Position numbers and translations under genes: made by a program
NCBI GenBank assembly: GCA_003116995.1
Contig: BDSL01000018.1
Span: 186,001-250,000 of the forward strand
DNA from: Yamagishiella unicocca
Lineage: Eukaryota; Chlorophyta; Chlorophyceae; Chlamydomonadales; Volvocaceae
Direction: 5' to 3'
DNA: 64,000 nucleotides
In this document: piece by piece, positions 34,808 to 43,238 of the stretch
How positions within the stretch are numbered: the stretch's first letter is position 1
Layout of the letters: the number at the start of each line of letters is the position of its first letter
The notes under the pieces: generated by a model
What the model saw: only the letters and a program-made list of their open reading frames with translations
What the model was told of the DNA's origin: nothing
The model's database searches: none

Positions 34808-37800
34808 GCACCCGGATGTTCAGTTCGGGCGGCACAGCCCTGGACGCGCCTCCGGCGGCGGCGGCGGCGGCATTGGGGGCAGCCCCGTGCGGCCGCCCGT
34901 CGCCGCGATGCGGCTGCCGCGTGCCGCGCCCCGCATCCGCCGCCGGCATGGAGGCAGGACCCAGCCGCTGGGCCGTCGTCGCCTCCGAGTGCGCCGCCGC
35001 CGGCGCCGCCTCTTGGCCGCCGCGCTTGGGCGTCGCGCCGTCAGCTGCTGGTGGCCCCACCGTCTTGCTCGCTGCCGCCTCCCGCCAATCCTGGTCGCTG
35101 CCCCCTGATCCTTCGTCGGCCGCCTCCTCCGCTGCAGCACCCGCCTCCGCTCGTGACGCCGCGACGGCAGCTCCGCGCCTCTCAGCCCCCGCCTCCGATA
35201 TGGCCGACATCAGCCCCTCATACAGCGGAGGTGCGTTTATCGAGGATGCGCGGGCCTGCTGCTCCTCCGGGCTATCCGCGGGGCCGCTGTTGGGCCCCTG
35301 CGCGGTTTCACAGCCGTAAGGGATATGCCCCTGTAGGGCAGCGGCCGTGCTGCCGGGCAGGCAGCCATCCGCCGCCTCCCTCGCCTGGGACGCGCCGCCC
35401 TCGCAAGCGAACGCCCGCTGAGCTGCAGCGCGGCGGCTGCAAGCGGCTGGTGCGGGCGCCAAGTGGCCGTGACCCGTGCAGTGCGGCTGGGGCTGCACGC
35501 CCCGCTGCGGCTGGGGCTGCAGCGGCGGCCGTGAGGGCCCCGCGGGGGCGGGGCTGTGCGGCGGTTCCACGGGGACCGTCGCCGGTCCGGCCGTGTCAGC
35601 GAGCTGCGCGGGTGGCCCCGAGCTGCAGGGCGGCGGAGCGGCAGCAATCAATAGCTTACTGCGAGAACATGGCCAGGTGGTCGAACACGAGCCCGCGCAC
35701 CGCGCGATGGCATCGTGTGGGCGCAGCCAGGCGCCCCAGCTGCCCCCATGCGGGGACCATGACGACCACCCCTGGTCCCGCCCCTACCCACGATCCCGCC
35801 CCTACCCACGATCCCGCCCCTACCCACGATCCCGCCCCTACCCACGATCCCGCCCCTACTCACGACCCCGCCTCTCCTACATGACCCCACCCCCGCCCTG
35901 CATGTCCCTCGGAACGGCATCAGTGCCCGTGGGGTCTGGCAGTCGAGCCGGAGGCGGAGCGGCGCGGCATCGTCTAGCGGAGCGGCGCCCCAGCCCATGT
36001 TTCGGAGCCTTACCTGTGCGGAGGCGGGCGTTTCTGGGGCAACCGAGCGATAGCGGCGGAGGCAGCAGCGACGGCAGCAACCGCCGCAGCCGCAGCCGCA
36101 ATGGCGCTGCGCCGCCCGCCGCCGCTGAGGCCCGCCGCGTCGTCACCCGACGATGGCGGGGTCGTCGCTCCGGCGCCAGCCGTCGCCACCATACGCGCGC
36201 GGAACCGGACGTCGCGTAGGTCGCCGCGGCGCTGGGGCGGCGGCGGCGCCAGAAGGAAGGGGGAGGCTGCCCGGGATGTGGTGGCGGGCGAATGCGGGCC
36301 TGACCCTGCAGGTTGGACGCGCATTGAGGGCGGGAGTGGAGTGAGCAGCGGGGTGGCGTGAAAACCGTTGACGCGAAAAAGACAGGATCGTGGGCAGCGG
36401 GGGGGCGGGGGCGACAAGGTGGGCAGGCAAGGCAGGGCGTACCATACGCGCAAAACCGTACGTGCCAGCCGGGTGATTTGCTGCATCGTAGCCTCCTCCC
36501 TCGAAAAGTAGTAACACGGCGAATAACGTCCTATTCTCAATCGCCCGCACCTCGGAACGGCCATCACCCACCTCCCGAACATTGCTCCTCCTCGGAATGA
36601 CATGCACTTCGGACCGACCGCGAACTGCCGCCGTGGTCGCCAGGGCCCAGCCGAGCGTGAATTTCGGGGGAGGGGAAAAGGGGGCCGTAAGAACGTGGCA
36701 GTCGGGCAGAAGGCCGCGGCCTCCAATTTGCTGACCAAACCAACTAACAGGGGCATGTACCATCCCAGTAAACTAACGAACACTGCATAAAAGCTGCGCC
36801 ATGTCAGTAAATCTGCGCGCCTCACCTGCAGCTGGACGTGCCGTCGTTATTCTTGCGGTGCCGAGTCGTCAACATTGCTCTGGGCGCTCGGGCTATTCCC
36901 CAAGCGGGCCTCCAGCTCTGATCCTCCTGCAAACAGTCCCGTCGCCGGTCTCAGACGACGGTTGCAATACCGCGATTCCCGACAGCAATAATAGGCAGGA
37001 CTAACGCTTCGCGCCTGGCAGCATCGTAATCAATTACCGATACGCAGGGGCAGAACATTTTCCCCTCTGCTGGGCCGATTGGCTAAGACTGCTGGGGTGG
37101 CGCCAGGCCGATCGAGGTGTCGCGAACAAGAGGATGCATGCAAATCAAGACCTTGCTCTGCGGCGCAACTCTACCGCGCTCCCTTGGGTCTCGCAACTCG
37201 CCCTTAGTATCCATCGTAACGCGGCCTCCAGGCGCAGCAGCAGGGAGCCCAGCACCATCGCCACCAGGCCGCCGCCGAACGCCGCCACCAGCAACCCGGC
37301 ATCAGCTCCCGCCAGCGGCATCTCAGCGCGCGGCGCGTCTCCGGCGGTGTACGCAGCGATCAACAATGAGGCGCTTTTAGGTTGTTCCCACCGGAGGTGA
37401 CTGGGGAGGCCGGCTGCGGCAAGCGCAACGATGCGCAGCGCCAACGCGGCGCAACTTATTCTACTCCCTACTCGCAGACACACGGCTGGAAATGCAGGCG
37501 GCTTGATCTGCAGCAAAAGGACGGTTTGAGGATGTACAACTGATATTGATCAAACGAGGTTTCCAATTCTGTGACTGGGATGGTGACCTAATGCGGCGTC
37601 GATGCCCGCGACCCGCGGGTCGTATTCCATATTGGCCGACCAGAATCCCGCCAACTCACCCGCTGTATCGACGATCCATTGATTAGCGCTTGTAGTACGA
37701 CGCCGTGGTATTGCAATCCGGAACACATTAGCTTACAGAAGCGAGGATCTGGGCCACGGAGTATGATTGAAAACAGTACTAGGGTTGTTGATGCCGCGTG

Positions 37801-38031
37801 GATGGCGGCGACGGTTCGCAGCACCCGACAGGGTGCGCACGCGGCGGTCAGCAGCACCAGCGGCCAGACAGTTGCAATCAACACAAGCAGTGTACTCGGC
37901 TGAAAGAACGCCGGAGCTGCTGGCGGCGTTGCTGGGACGTCAGTGTGGCCCCCACTGTTTTGAATCGCAAGGCGAATGCACAGTGGGAGAGTCGCGAGGG
38001 CAAGGCACGAGACCATGCCGCTGCAGGTCAT
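28402..38031 (-). CDS. Large multi-pass membrane protein, tandem copy C
   Basis: This is the best-resolved paralogue. Exons 38031-37660, 37507-37175, 36231-36014, 35658-34662, 34303-34013, 33549-33379, 33113-31366, 31127-30589, 30329-29423, 29034-28872 and 28659-28402 all fit in phase and total 5,997 nt (1,998 residues). Residues 1-235 contain about five membrane segments (for example STLLVLIATVWPLVLLTAAC). Residues 236-625 are a disordered Ala/Pro/Gln linker. The soluble module spans about 625-1560: SVLYDSPVRHVSVSIK, CLRGCIELVLRVQ, GEELSEDDVAVCLEALDREL, VIWSQAP, a 500-residue low-complexity insert, VRVVVKQHGAVVAEVERL, LDLSGLEEGSAALLVLPCR and FTHHFSALVSDMVSLLLG. Residues 1557-1998 hold Ser/Gly repeats and about six membrane segments. 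The start at 38031 is chosen by alignment to copy B; an in-frame ATG at 38076 is also possible. A copia element lies 107 bp upstream. Function unknown; integral membrane location inferred. Confidence 0.7.
32041..32208 (-). repeat. 42-bp coding minisatellite in copy C
   Basis: Four copies of a 42-bp unit encode repeats of QGAEEQARQQQQQ within the low-complexity insert of exon 7. The unit is a multiple of three, so copy-number change would not break the frame. Confidence 0.85.
35780..35872. repeat. 18-bp minisatellite in copy C intron
   Basis: About five copies of CCCCTACCCACGATCCCG lie in the intron between copy C exons 3 and 4. Confidence 0.85.
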
Positions 38032-38138
38032 CGTGCCGCTTGAAGCTCTGCAGACGACAAGCGCTGCAGCAGGCAACTACAGCGATCCGTTTATTGAAAT
38101 TCCCCAACAAGGGAATGCTCGCCGATGGAGACACTTCT
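38032..38138 (-). promoter_or_regulatory. Remaining proximal 5' flank of copy C
   Basis: Only 107 bp separate the copy C start codon from the left LTR of the copia element. Whatever part of the promoter or 5' UTR lay further upstream is now beyond 42812, some 4.7 kb away. No TATA-like box was recognised in the remaining stretch. Confidence 0.45.
38134..38138. repeat. 5-bp target site duplication, left
   Basis: CTTCT directly before the left LTR is repeated at 42813-42817 directly after the right LTR, the 5-bp duplication expected of copia integrase. Confidence 0.9.
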
Positions 38139-38292
38139 TGTTGTGAAATGATGGTCAGCTCTGCTACGCAGCCTATTGGAGGCTTTAGCCGTACCGCAGT
38201 ACGGCTCTCAGTGTGGTGTTAGGAGAGCGTTCCCTGAGTAGGTTCTCTCTCTCACTGTAACGGATTATGGAGTAATCGCCCTTATCACAACA
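38139..38292 (+). repeat. Left LTR of copia element
   Basis: 154 bp, bounded by TG...CA. It contains a perfect 7-bp hairpin at 38188-38205 (GCCGTAC, loop CGCA, GTACGGC) and TGTAA at 38256-38260, the usual green-algal poly(A) signal, so the transcript end (R/U5 border) probably lies just after it. Confidence 0.95.
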
Positions 38293-38308
38293 GGTTATGA
38301 GCCCCGCG
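38293..38308 (+). other. Primer-binding site (internal initiator tRNA-Met)
   Basis: GGTTATGAGCCCCGCG abuts the LTR with no gap. Its complement contains GGGCTCATAACC, the anticodon stem-loop (CAU) of initiator tRNA-Met, not the tRNA 3' end. Drosophila copia and yeast Ty5 use the same internal, half-tRNA type of priming. No local tRNA gene is available to verify the full pairing. Confidence 0.75.
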
Positions 38309-38384
38309 CTTAGACGCGCGTGAAGAGATCCCTAGACCTTAAGGTGCCAACTGCGGGAGGCAGGCTCGGCTAAGCTAGGCTAGG

Positions 38385-41300
38385 ATGAAGCAGGTGCCAG
38401 ACAACCACCTGTTTACTTCGGATAACTATGTGGAGGTTGCGGCCATTGTAAGGCGCGCACTCGGAAGCAAGGGATGGGCTGATGCTATCCACGAGCTTCC
38501 GGCCAGGCGTGAAACGCTTGATGCAAGGGAAAATCAGAAGTCTAGGGCGCTGATCATGCAGTACCTGACAACGCTGGAGCTGCCGTCGTTGGAGGTGCAC
38601 GAGACGGCCTACGACCTGTGGGTGGCCATCAGCCGTCGCTATTCCCAGACCAGCCGTGCGGCGAAGTCGAATATCCAAATGGAGATCTCGACATTCAGCA
38701 TGGCGCACAACGAGACATGTAGTGACTACCTCGCTCGGCTGCGGATTCTGCGTATCAAGATGCACTGCGCCGCCATGGAGATGGACGAGGCCCAGTACAT
38801 TCACACGCTGCTTTTTGGTTTGCCTTCATCATACGAGACATTCAAGACTGTAATGATGAACGCCATCGACGTGGCAACCGTGGAGGAGTTGGGTCGGCGT
38901 CTGATCAACAAGGAGACGTCGAGGAATCGTGCCAACCAACAAGCGTCCGTGAACGCCGTCGGGCGCCGCCATTTCGGTAACGGAGGCGGCGGAGCTGGAG
39001 GCAGCGGAGCTGGAGGCGGTGGCGCTGGAGGAGATGGCGGCAAGTTCAACCGGCACAAGGACAAGATCTGCCACTCGTGCGGTAAGAAGGGCCACATCCA
39101 GGCAAACTGCCGCACGAGGGAGCGTCGGGAGCGAGAGCAGGCGCAGCAGGCGCCTCAGGCGCAGGCAGCGCCGCCCCCCCTACCTCAGCAAGGCCAGGCG
39201 CCGGCACAGGGACAGCGGCGGCACCTTATTGCCACCGCAAACCTGGTTGCCAACGTGACGACGGCCAAGGACGAGTGGTTGTTCGACACTGGCGCGGAGG
39301 AGTTCTTGACCGGCTGCAGCGGTGCCCTGTTCAACGTCAAGTCCCTGACGATGAAGAACAGCATCGAGTTCAGGATGGCGGATAAGGCAAGCAAGTTTTC
39401 GAAGTGGCGGGGGCAGGTCACGTTCGGTGTAGACGGTTTTGGCATGGACGTAACGATGCACCCCCACGTAGTGCCGGGGATCGGAATGAACCTTTTCTCG
39501 ATGAAGGCCCTCAAGCGGGCTTTCGGCCACGTGACGACTGTCCTAGACGGGGACCAGTCGTATATCGCGATCAACGGGGAGCCGGCGCTGCAGATGTACG
39601 AGCGCGATGGCATGTATTTCGTGCGGGCCCGGGTGCAGGATCCGATGCTGGACGTGATTGAGACGGCCCGTTGGGATGCGAAATACCGCGAAATGGGCAA
39701 CGGGGGCAAGGCCGCCGCCTTGGTGCGTGAGGTGAAGCGTGAGATGCAGGAAGAGCGCCAGCGGGAAGTCGTAGCGGAAAAGGAGGCAACTCGCCGGCGG
39801 CTGCAGGAAAAGCACGAAATCCGTGAGCGCGAGCACCGGGCGCTGCGGGAAGAGGCGATGAGGCGCCTGAATGCTTCGCGTGCACGTATTTGCATGGGTC
39901 ACCGTAGGTTAGGACACCTGGGTTTCACCAGCATGCGCGCGATGGCAGCACACAAGATGGTGAAGGGGCTGGGTTACTCCCCGGCTGATGTAGACGCGGC
40001 GAAGGGCGTTGCATGCGAGCCCTGCGCGCTGGGGAAGCAAACCCAGCAGTCGCATCCGTCGTCAGGCCACGTTAGCACGGAGCGATTGCAGCTGGTGCAC
40101 ATGGACCTGTGTGGGCCCATGCCGATTAAGTCGGCTGGTGGAGGACTGTACATTGCTACGTTTTTGGACGACTACAGCAAGTATTCAGAAGTGCGGCTCC
40201 TGGCGTCGAAGGATAAGGTCGCAGAAGAAGTCGAGAAGGTCCTAAAGTCGTGGGAGCGCCAAACCGGCGAGAAGTTGCGCCGTGTTCGGACGGACCGCGG
40301 TACTGAGTACGTGAACGCCAAATTGCGCCAAGTTTTCGAGAATTTGGGCGTTAAGCATGAGAAGTCGGCACCATACACCCCGCAGCAAAACGGGGCAGCA
40401 GAGCGGCTCAATCGCACTTTGCTTGAACGTGTGAGGACCATGATGGAGGGCTCGCCCGACTGTCCGCAGAACATGTGGGGCGAGGCAGTGTTCACGTCGT
40501 CGCATTTGCGGAACGTATCCGCCACGTCTGATAGCGTGCTCACACCGTGGGAGCGGTTCACTGGCGAGAAGCCGGACATTTCGTATTTGCGTGAGTTTGG
40601 GTGTGCAGCATACGTGATGATTCCGAAGCCCCAGCAGTCCAAGCTGGGGCCTGTGGCCCGCAAAGGCATTTTGGTGGGCTACGAGCCCGAAGGGCATGCA
40701 TGGCGTGTGTGGCTACCTGGGCACAAGAAAATCCTCGTTAGCAAAAATGTCAAGTTTGCTGACTGCGTCGATTGCCGCATGGAGGAGGTGTCAGAGTCGT
40801 CTGATGATGAGACGGATTCGGGGTCGGAGGAGGAGGAATGGGAGGAAATGTTGTCCTACCCCAATACCGATGATGAGGGTGAAGGTGGTGAGTCCGAGCC
40901 GGATGGCGAGTCGGATGGTGAGCCGGATGGCGAGCCAGACGGCGATGGCCCCGAGCCGGATGATGACCCCAAGCCGGATGACGCAGGGCCAAGTGAGGCG
41001 GACCAGCCCATTGCGCAGCGTAGGGCCAAGCGGGTTAACGCCGGTGTGCCTCCAAGTCGTTATACTGGAGCCGTGGATCAGCGTGGCGTGGAAGTCATGA
41101 CGCCGGCGACCTATGCAGAGGCAATGGCGTCCCCCTATGCCGTGCAGTGGCAGGCCGCGATGGAGGAGGAGTTGGCGTCCTTGCAGGAGAAGGGCACGTG
41201 GGTTTTGGAGCCCAAACCGCAGGGCGCGCGTGCGATGGGTGTAAAGTGGGTCTTTGCTTTGAAGCAGGACAAGCACGGAGTGATTGAGAGGTTCAAGGCC

Positions 41301-42647
41301 CGCCTAGTCGTCAAGGGCTTTATGCAGCGTGAGGGCGTTGATTTCAAGGAAGTGTTCGCGCCTGTCAGCAAGCATGCCACGCTGCGGGCTTTCCTGGCCA
41401 TGGTTGCGGCTGGGGACATGGAGCTTCATCAGCTCGATGTTAAGACCGCTTTCCTGAATGGTGATTTGGAGGAGGAGATTTTCGTGGAGCAGCCCCCCGG
41501 TTTTGCGACGGGTGGGCGAGCAAACGTGTGCCGCTTGCGCAAGTCGCTGTATGGCTTGCGGCAGGCATCTCGCACCTGGCACAAGAAGTTGCACGAGCAG
41601 CTGGTGGCGATGGGTTTCAAGGAATCCGATGCGGACCCCAGTTTGTACGTGCGGGACGTCGATGGTGATGTTGTGCACGTGCTGGTCTACGTCGACGATT
41701 TGCTGATTGCGTCGTACGGCGTGGCGAAGGTGCTGGAAGTGAAGTCGGCCATCATGCAAGTTTTCGATTGCCGCGATATGGGGGAGGCCGACCTTTTCCT
41801 GGGTCTGGCCATTCAGCGGGATCGGGAGTCTCGCACGATTACGGTGTCCCAGCGCCGGATGATTGAGGAAGTGGTGGCCGAGTACGGCATGTCGAAGTCC
41901 CGGCCCAAGGCAGTCCCCATGACCCCGGGTACGGTCCTGGTGAAGCCCGGGGCGGATGAGCGTTTGGAGGTTGAGCGCTACCCGTACAGTGCGCTGGTGG
42001 GCAGCCTGCTGTACATCGCTGGTTGCACGCGTCCAGACATCTCTCACGCCGTGGGAGTGCTGACGCGGCACATGTCGGCTCCGGGGAAGGAGCACTGGAA
42101 GGCAGCGAAAGAGGTGGTGCGGTATCTGGCTGGCACGGCCAATTATGGCCTGGTGTTCGGTGGCGGTCGCGTGGATGAGGGCCTCATTGGCTACACCGAC
42201 GCGGATCACGCGGGTTGCGTGGAGTCGCGCCGTTCGACCACGGGTTTTGTGTTTTCGCTGCACGGGGGCCCGGTGAGCTGGTCGAGCAAGTTCCAGCGCA
42301 CCGTGGCGGTGTCCACGATGGAGGCCGAGTATGTAGCGGCATCGGAGGGGGTTAAGGAGGCGCTGTGGTTGCGGCAGTTGCTGTGCGACATGGGGTACAT
42401 GCTGGTCGCTACGAAAGTCAACTGCGACAGCCAGTGCGCGATCAAGGTGATTAAGAACCCGGTCGTTTCCGAGAGGTCGAAGCACATTGCGGTGCGGTAC
42501 CATCTGATCCGGGAGCACGTGACGCGCGGCGCGATTGTCATGGTTGACTGCCGCACGTCGGAGATGGTGGCGGACTGCCTGACGAAGCCGTTGGCGTTCG
42601 AGAAGTTCCGGCAGTTTCGCGAGAGCATGAGCGTATGCAAGATCTGA
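38385..42647 (+). CDS. Gag-Pol polyprotein of copia element
   Basis: A single 1,420-residue frame for the whole retrotransposition machinery. Residues 1-200 are Gag (UBN2/copia type). A CCHC zinc knuckle CHSCGKKGHIQANC lies near 226-241 after a Gly-rich linker. Protease follows near 298 (WLFDTGAEEF, active Asp retained). A HHCC zinc domain near 505-548 precedes the integrase core with Asp near 573 (VHMDLCGP), Asp near 637 (RTDRGTEY) and Glu near 673 (GAAERLN). An acidic linker of Asp/Glu/Pro repeats follows. Reverse transcriptase covers about 940-1170 with YVDD near 1102, and RNase H follows with DADHAGC and MEAEYVA. No stop or frameshift interrupts it, and Gag and Pol share one frame, as in Osser and many copia elements. 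The ATG at 38385 lies 93 bp after the LTR. The product should assemble as cytoplasmic virus-like particles. Confidence 0.95.
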   Translation: MKQVPDNHLFTSDNYVEVAAIVRRALGSKGWADAIHELPARRETLDARENQKSRALIMQYLTTLELPSLEVHETAYDLWVAISRRYSQTSRAAKSNIQMEISTFSMAHNETCSDYLARLRILRIKMHCAAMEMDEAQYIHTLLFGLPSSYETFKTVMMNAIDVATVEELGRRLINKETSRNRANQQASVNAVGRRHFGNGGGGAGGSGAGGGGAGGDGGKFNRHKDKICHSCGKKGHIQANCRTRERREREQAQQAPQAQAAPPPLPQQGQAPAQGQRRHLIATANLVANVTTAKDEWLFDTGAEEFLTGCSGALFNVKSLTMKNSIEFRMADKASKFSKWRGQVTFGVDGFGMDVTMHPHVVPGIGMNLFSMKALKRAFGHVTTVLDGDQSYIAINGEPALQMYERDGMYFVRARVQDPMLDVIETARWDAKYREMGNGGKAAALVREVKREMQEERQREVVAEKEATRRRLQEKHEIREREHRALREEAMRRLNASRARICMGHRRLGHLGFTSMRAMAAHKMVKGLGYSPADVDAAKGVACEPCALGKQTQQSHPSSGHVSTERLQLVHMDLCGPMPIKSAGGGLYIATFLDDYSKYSEVRLLASKDKVAEEVEKVLKSWERQTGEKLRRVRTDRGTEYVNAKLRQVFENLGVKHEKSAPYTPQQNGAAERLNRTLLERVRTMMEGSPDCPQNMWGEAVFTSSHLRNVSATSDSVLTPWERFTGEKPDISYLREFGCAAYVMIPKPQQSKLGPVARKGILVGYEPEGHAWRVWLPGHKKILVSKNVKFADCVDCRMEEVSESSDDETDSGSEEEEWEEMLSYPNTDDEGEGGESEPDGESDGEPDGEPDGDGPEPDDDPKPDDAGPSEADQPIAQRRAKRVNAGVPPSRYTGAVDQRGVEVMTPATYAEAMASPYAVQWQAAMEEELASLQEKGTWVLEPKPQGARAMGVKWVFALKQDKHGVIERFKARLVVKGFMQREGVDFKEVFAPVSKHATLRAFLAMVAAGDMELHQLDVKTAFLNGDLEEEIFVEQPPGFATGGRANVCRLRKSLYGLRQASRTWHKKLHEQLVAMGFKESDADPSLYVRDVDGDVVHVLVYVDDLLIASYGVAKVLEVKSAIMQVFDCRDMGEADLFLGLAIQRDRESRTITVSQRRMIEEVVAEYGMSKSRPKAVPMTPGTVLVKPGADERLEVERYPYSALVGSLLYIAGCTRPDISHAVGVLTRHMSAPGKEHWKAAKEVVRYLAGTANYGLVFGGGRVDEGLIGYTDADHAGCVESRRSTTGFVFSLHGGPVSWSSKFQRTVAVSTMEAEYVAASEGVKEALWLRQLLCDMGYMLVATKVNCDSQCAIKVIKNPVVSERSKHIAVRYHLIREHVTRGAIVMVDCRTSEMVADCLTKPLAFEKFRQFRESMSVCKI

Positions 42648-42651
42648 CCAC

Positions 42652-42658
42652 GTGGGAG
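42652..42658 (+). other. Polypurine tract
   Basis: GTGGGAG directly before the right LTR, four bases after the gag-pol stop; the expected plus-strand priming site. It is short, as is common in copia elements. Confidence 0.7.
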
Positions 42659-42812
42659 TGTTGTGAAATGATGGTCAGCTCTGCTACGCAGCCTATTGGA
42701 GGCTTTAGCCGTACCGCAGTACGGCTCTCAGTGTGGTGTTAGGAGAGCGTTCCCTGAGTAGGTTCTCTCTCTCACTGTAACGGATTATGGAGTAATCGCC
42801 CTTATCACAACA
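42659..42812 (+). repeat. Right LTR of copia element
   Basis: Identical to the left LTR over all 154 bp, including the hairpin (42708-42725) and TGTAA (42776-42780). It is followed by the CTTCT duplication at 42813-42817. Confidence 0.95.
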
Positions 42813-43238
42813 CTTCTCCTTACAACGTAGTTGAGCAATGTTTAAGTTTTTAGCGGTTGCACTTTACCACGAGACGTATGGCGCTGGAGGCCTGCCGAGG
42901 CCGTGATATTCGTCCTAAGAAAGGTGGTTGCGATTCGTCACATGTTGGACGAAAGCGGCTCGCGGCGCTCAACGTCTTCAGCACTATGCGCCCCTCTCCC
43001 GCCCGCACGTTGCGGCTTCATCAAATCCCCACGGTGTTGCTATCGCAGCATTGTTCCGCGGATGTGTTCCGCGGAAGTAAACAACTAAGCGCGCCGCCGG
43101 GAACGCGGCGCGGCTCGTCAACCCAAACCCGCGAGCTCCCTAGCCTTCCCCAGCGAGAATTTCAACAGGGCTCAATCGGGCCAGCATACAGCTGAGCGCT
43201 AGATAGGCGAAAAAGGAGGCGCGCATCGCTTCCGCTGC
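42813..43238 (-). other. 3' flank of the cysteine-rich gene
   Basis: About 0.4 kb between the right LTR and the stop of the cysteine-rich gene. A minus-strand TGTAA (plus TTACA at 42819-42823) sits only a few bases from the insertion. If it is the poly(A) signal, the element landed at the boundary of the upstream gene's 3' end and the copy C promoter. Confidence 0.45.

Larger units (their letters stand above)
38139..42812 (+). mobile_element. Intact Ty1/copia LTR retrotransposon (Osser-like)
   Basis: A 4,674-bp element with 154-bp LTRs that begin TGTTGTG and end CACAACA. I compared the two LTRs base by base and found no difference. The order is LTR, primer-binding site, single gag-pol frame, purine tract, LTR. 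Domains run protease, integrase, reverse transcriptase, RNase H, which is the copia order. A matching 5-bp duplication flanks it. Identical LTRs and an open 1,420-codon frame indicate recent insertion and possible autonomy. Length and single-frame layout resemble Osser of Volvox carteri, known from the literature; assignment to that lineage is an inference. It lies opposite in strand to both flanking genes. Confidence 0.95.

Noticed and set aside
41304..42518. Long open frame (404 codons) antisense to the copia reverse transcriptase
   Set aside because: It mirrors the coding frame in GC-rich sequence, is His/Arg-rich without a domain, and is explained as a shadow of gag-pol.
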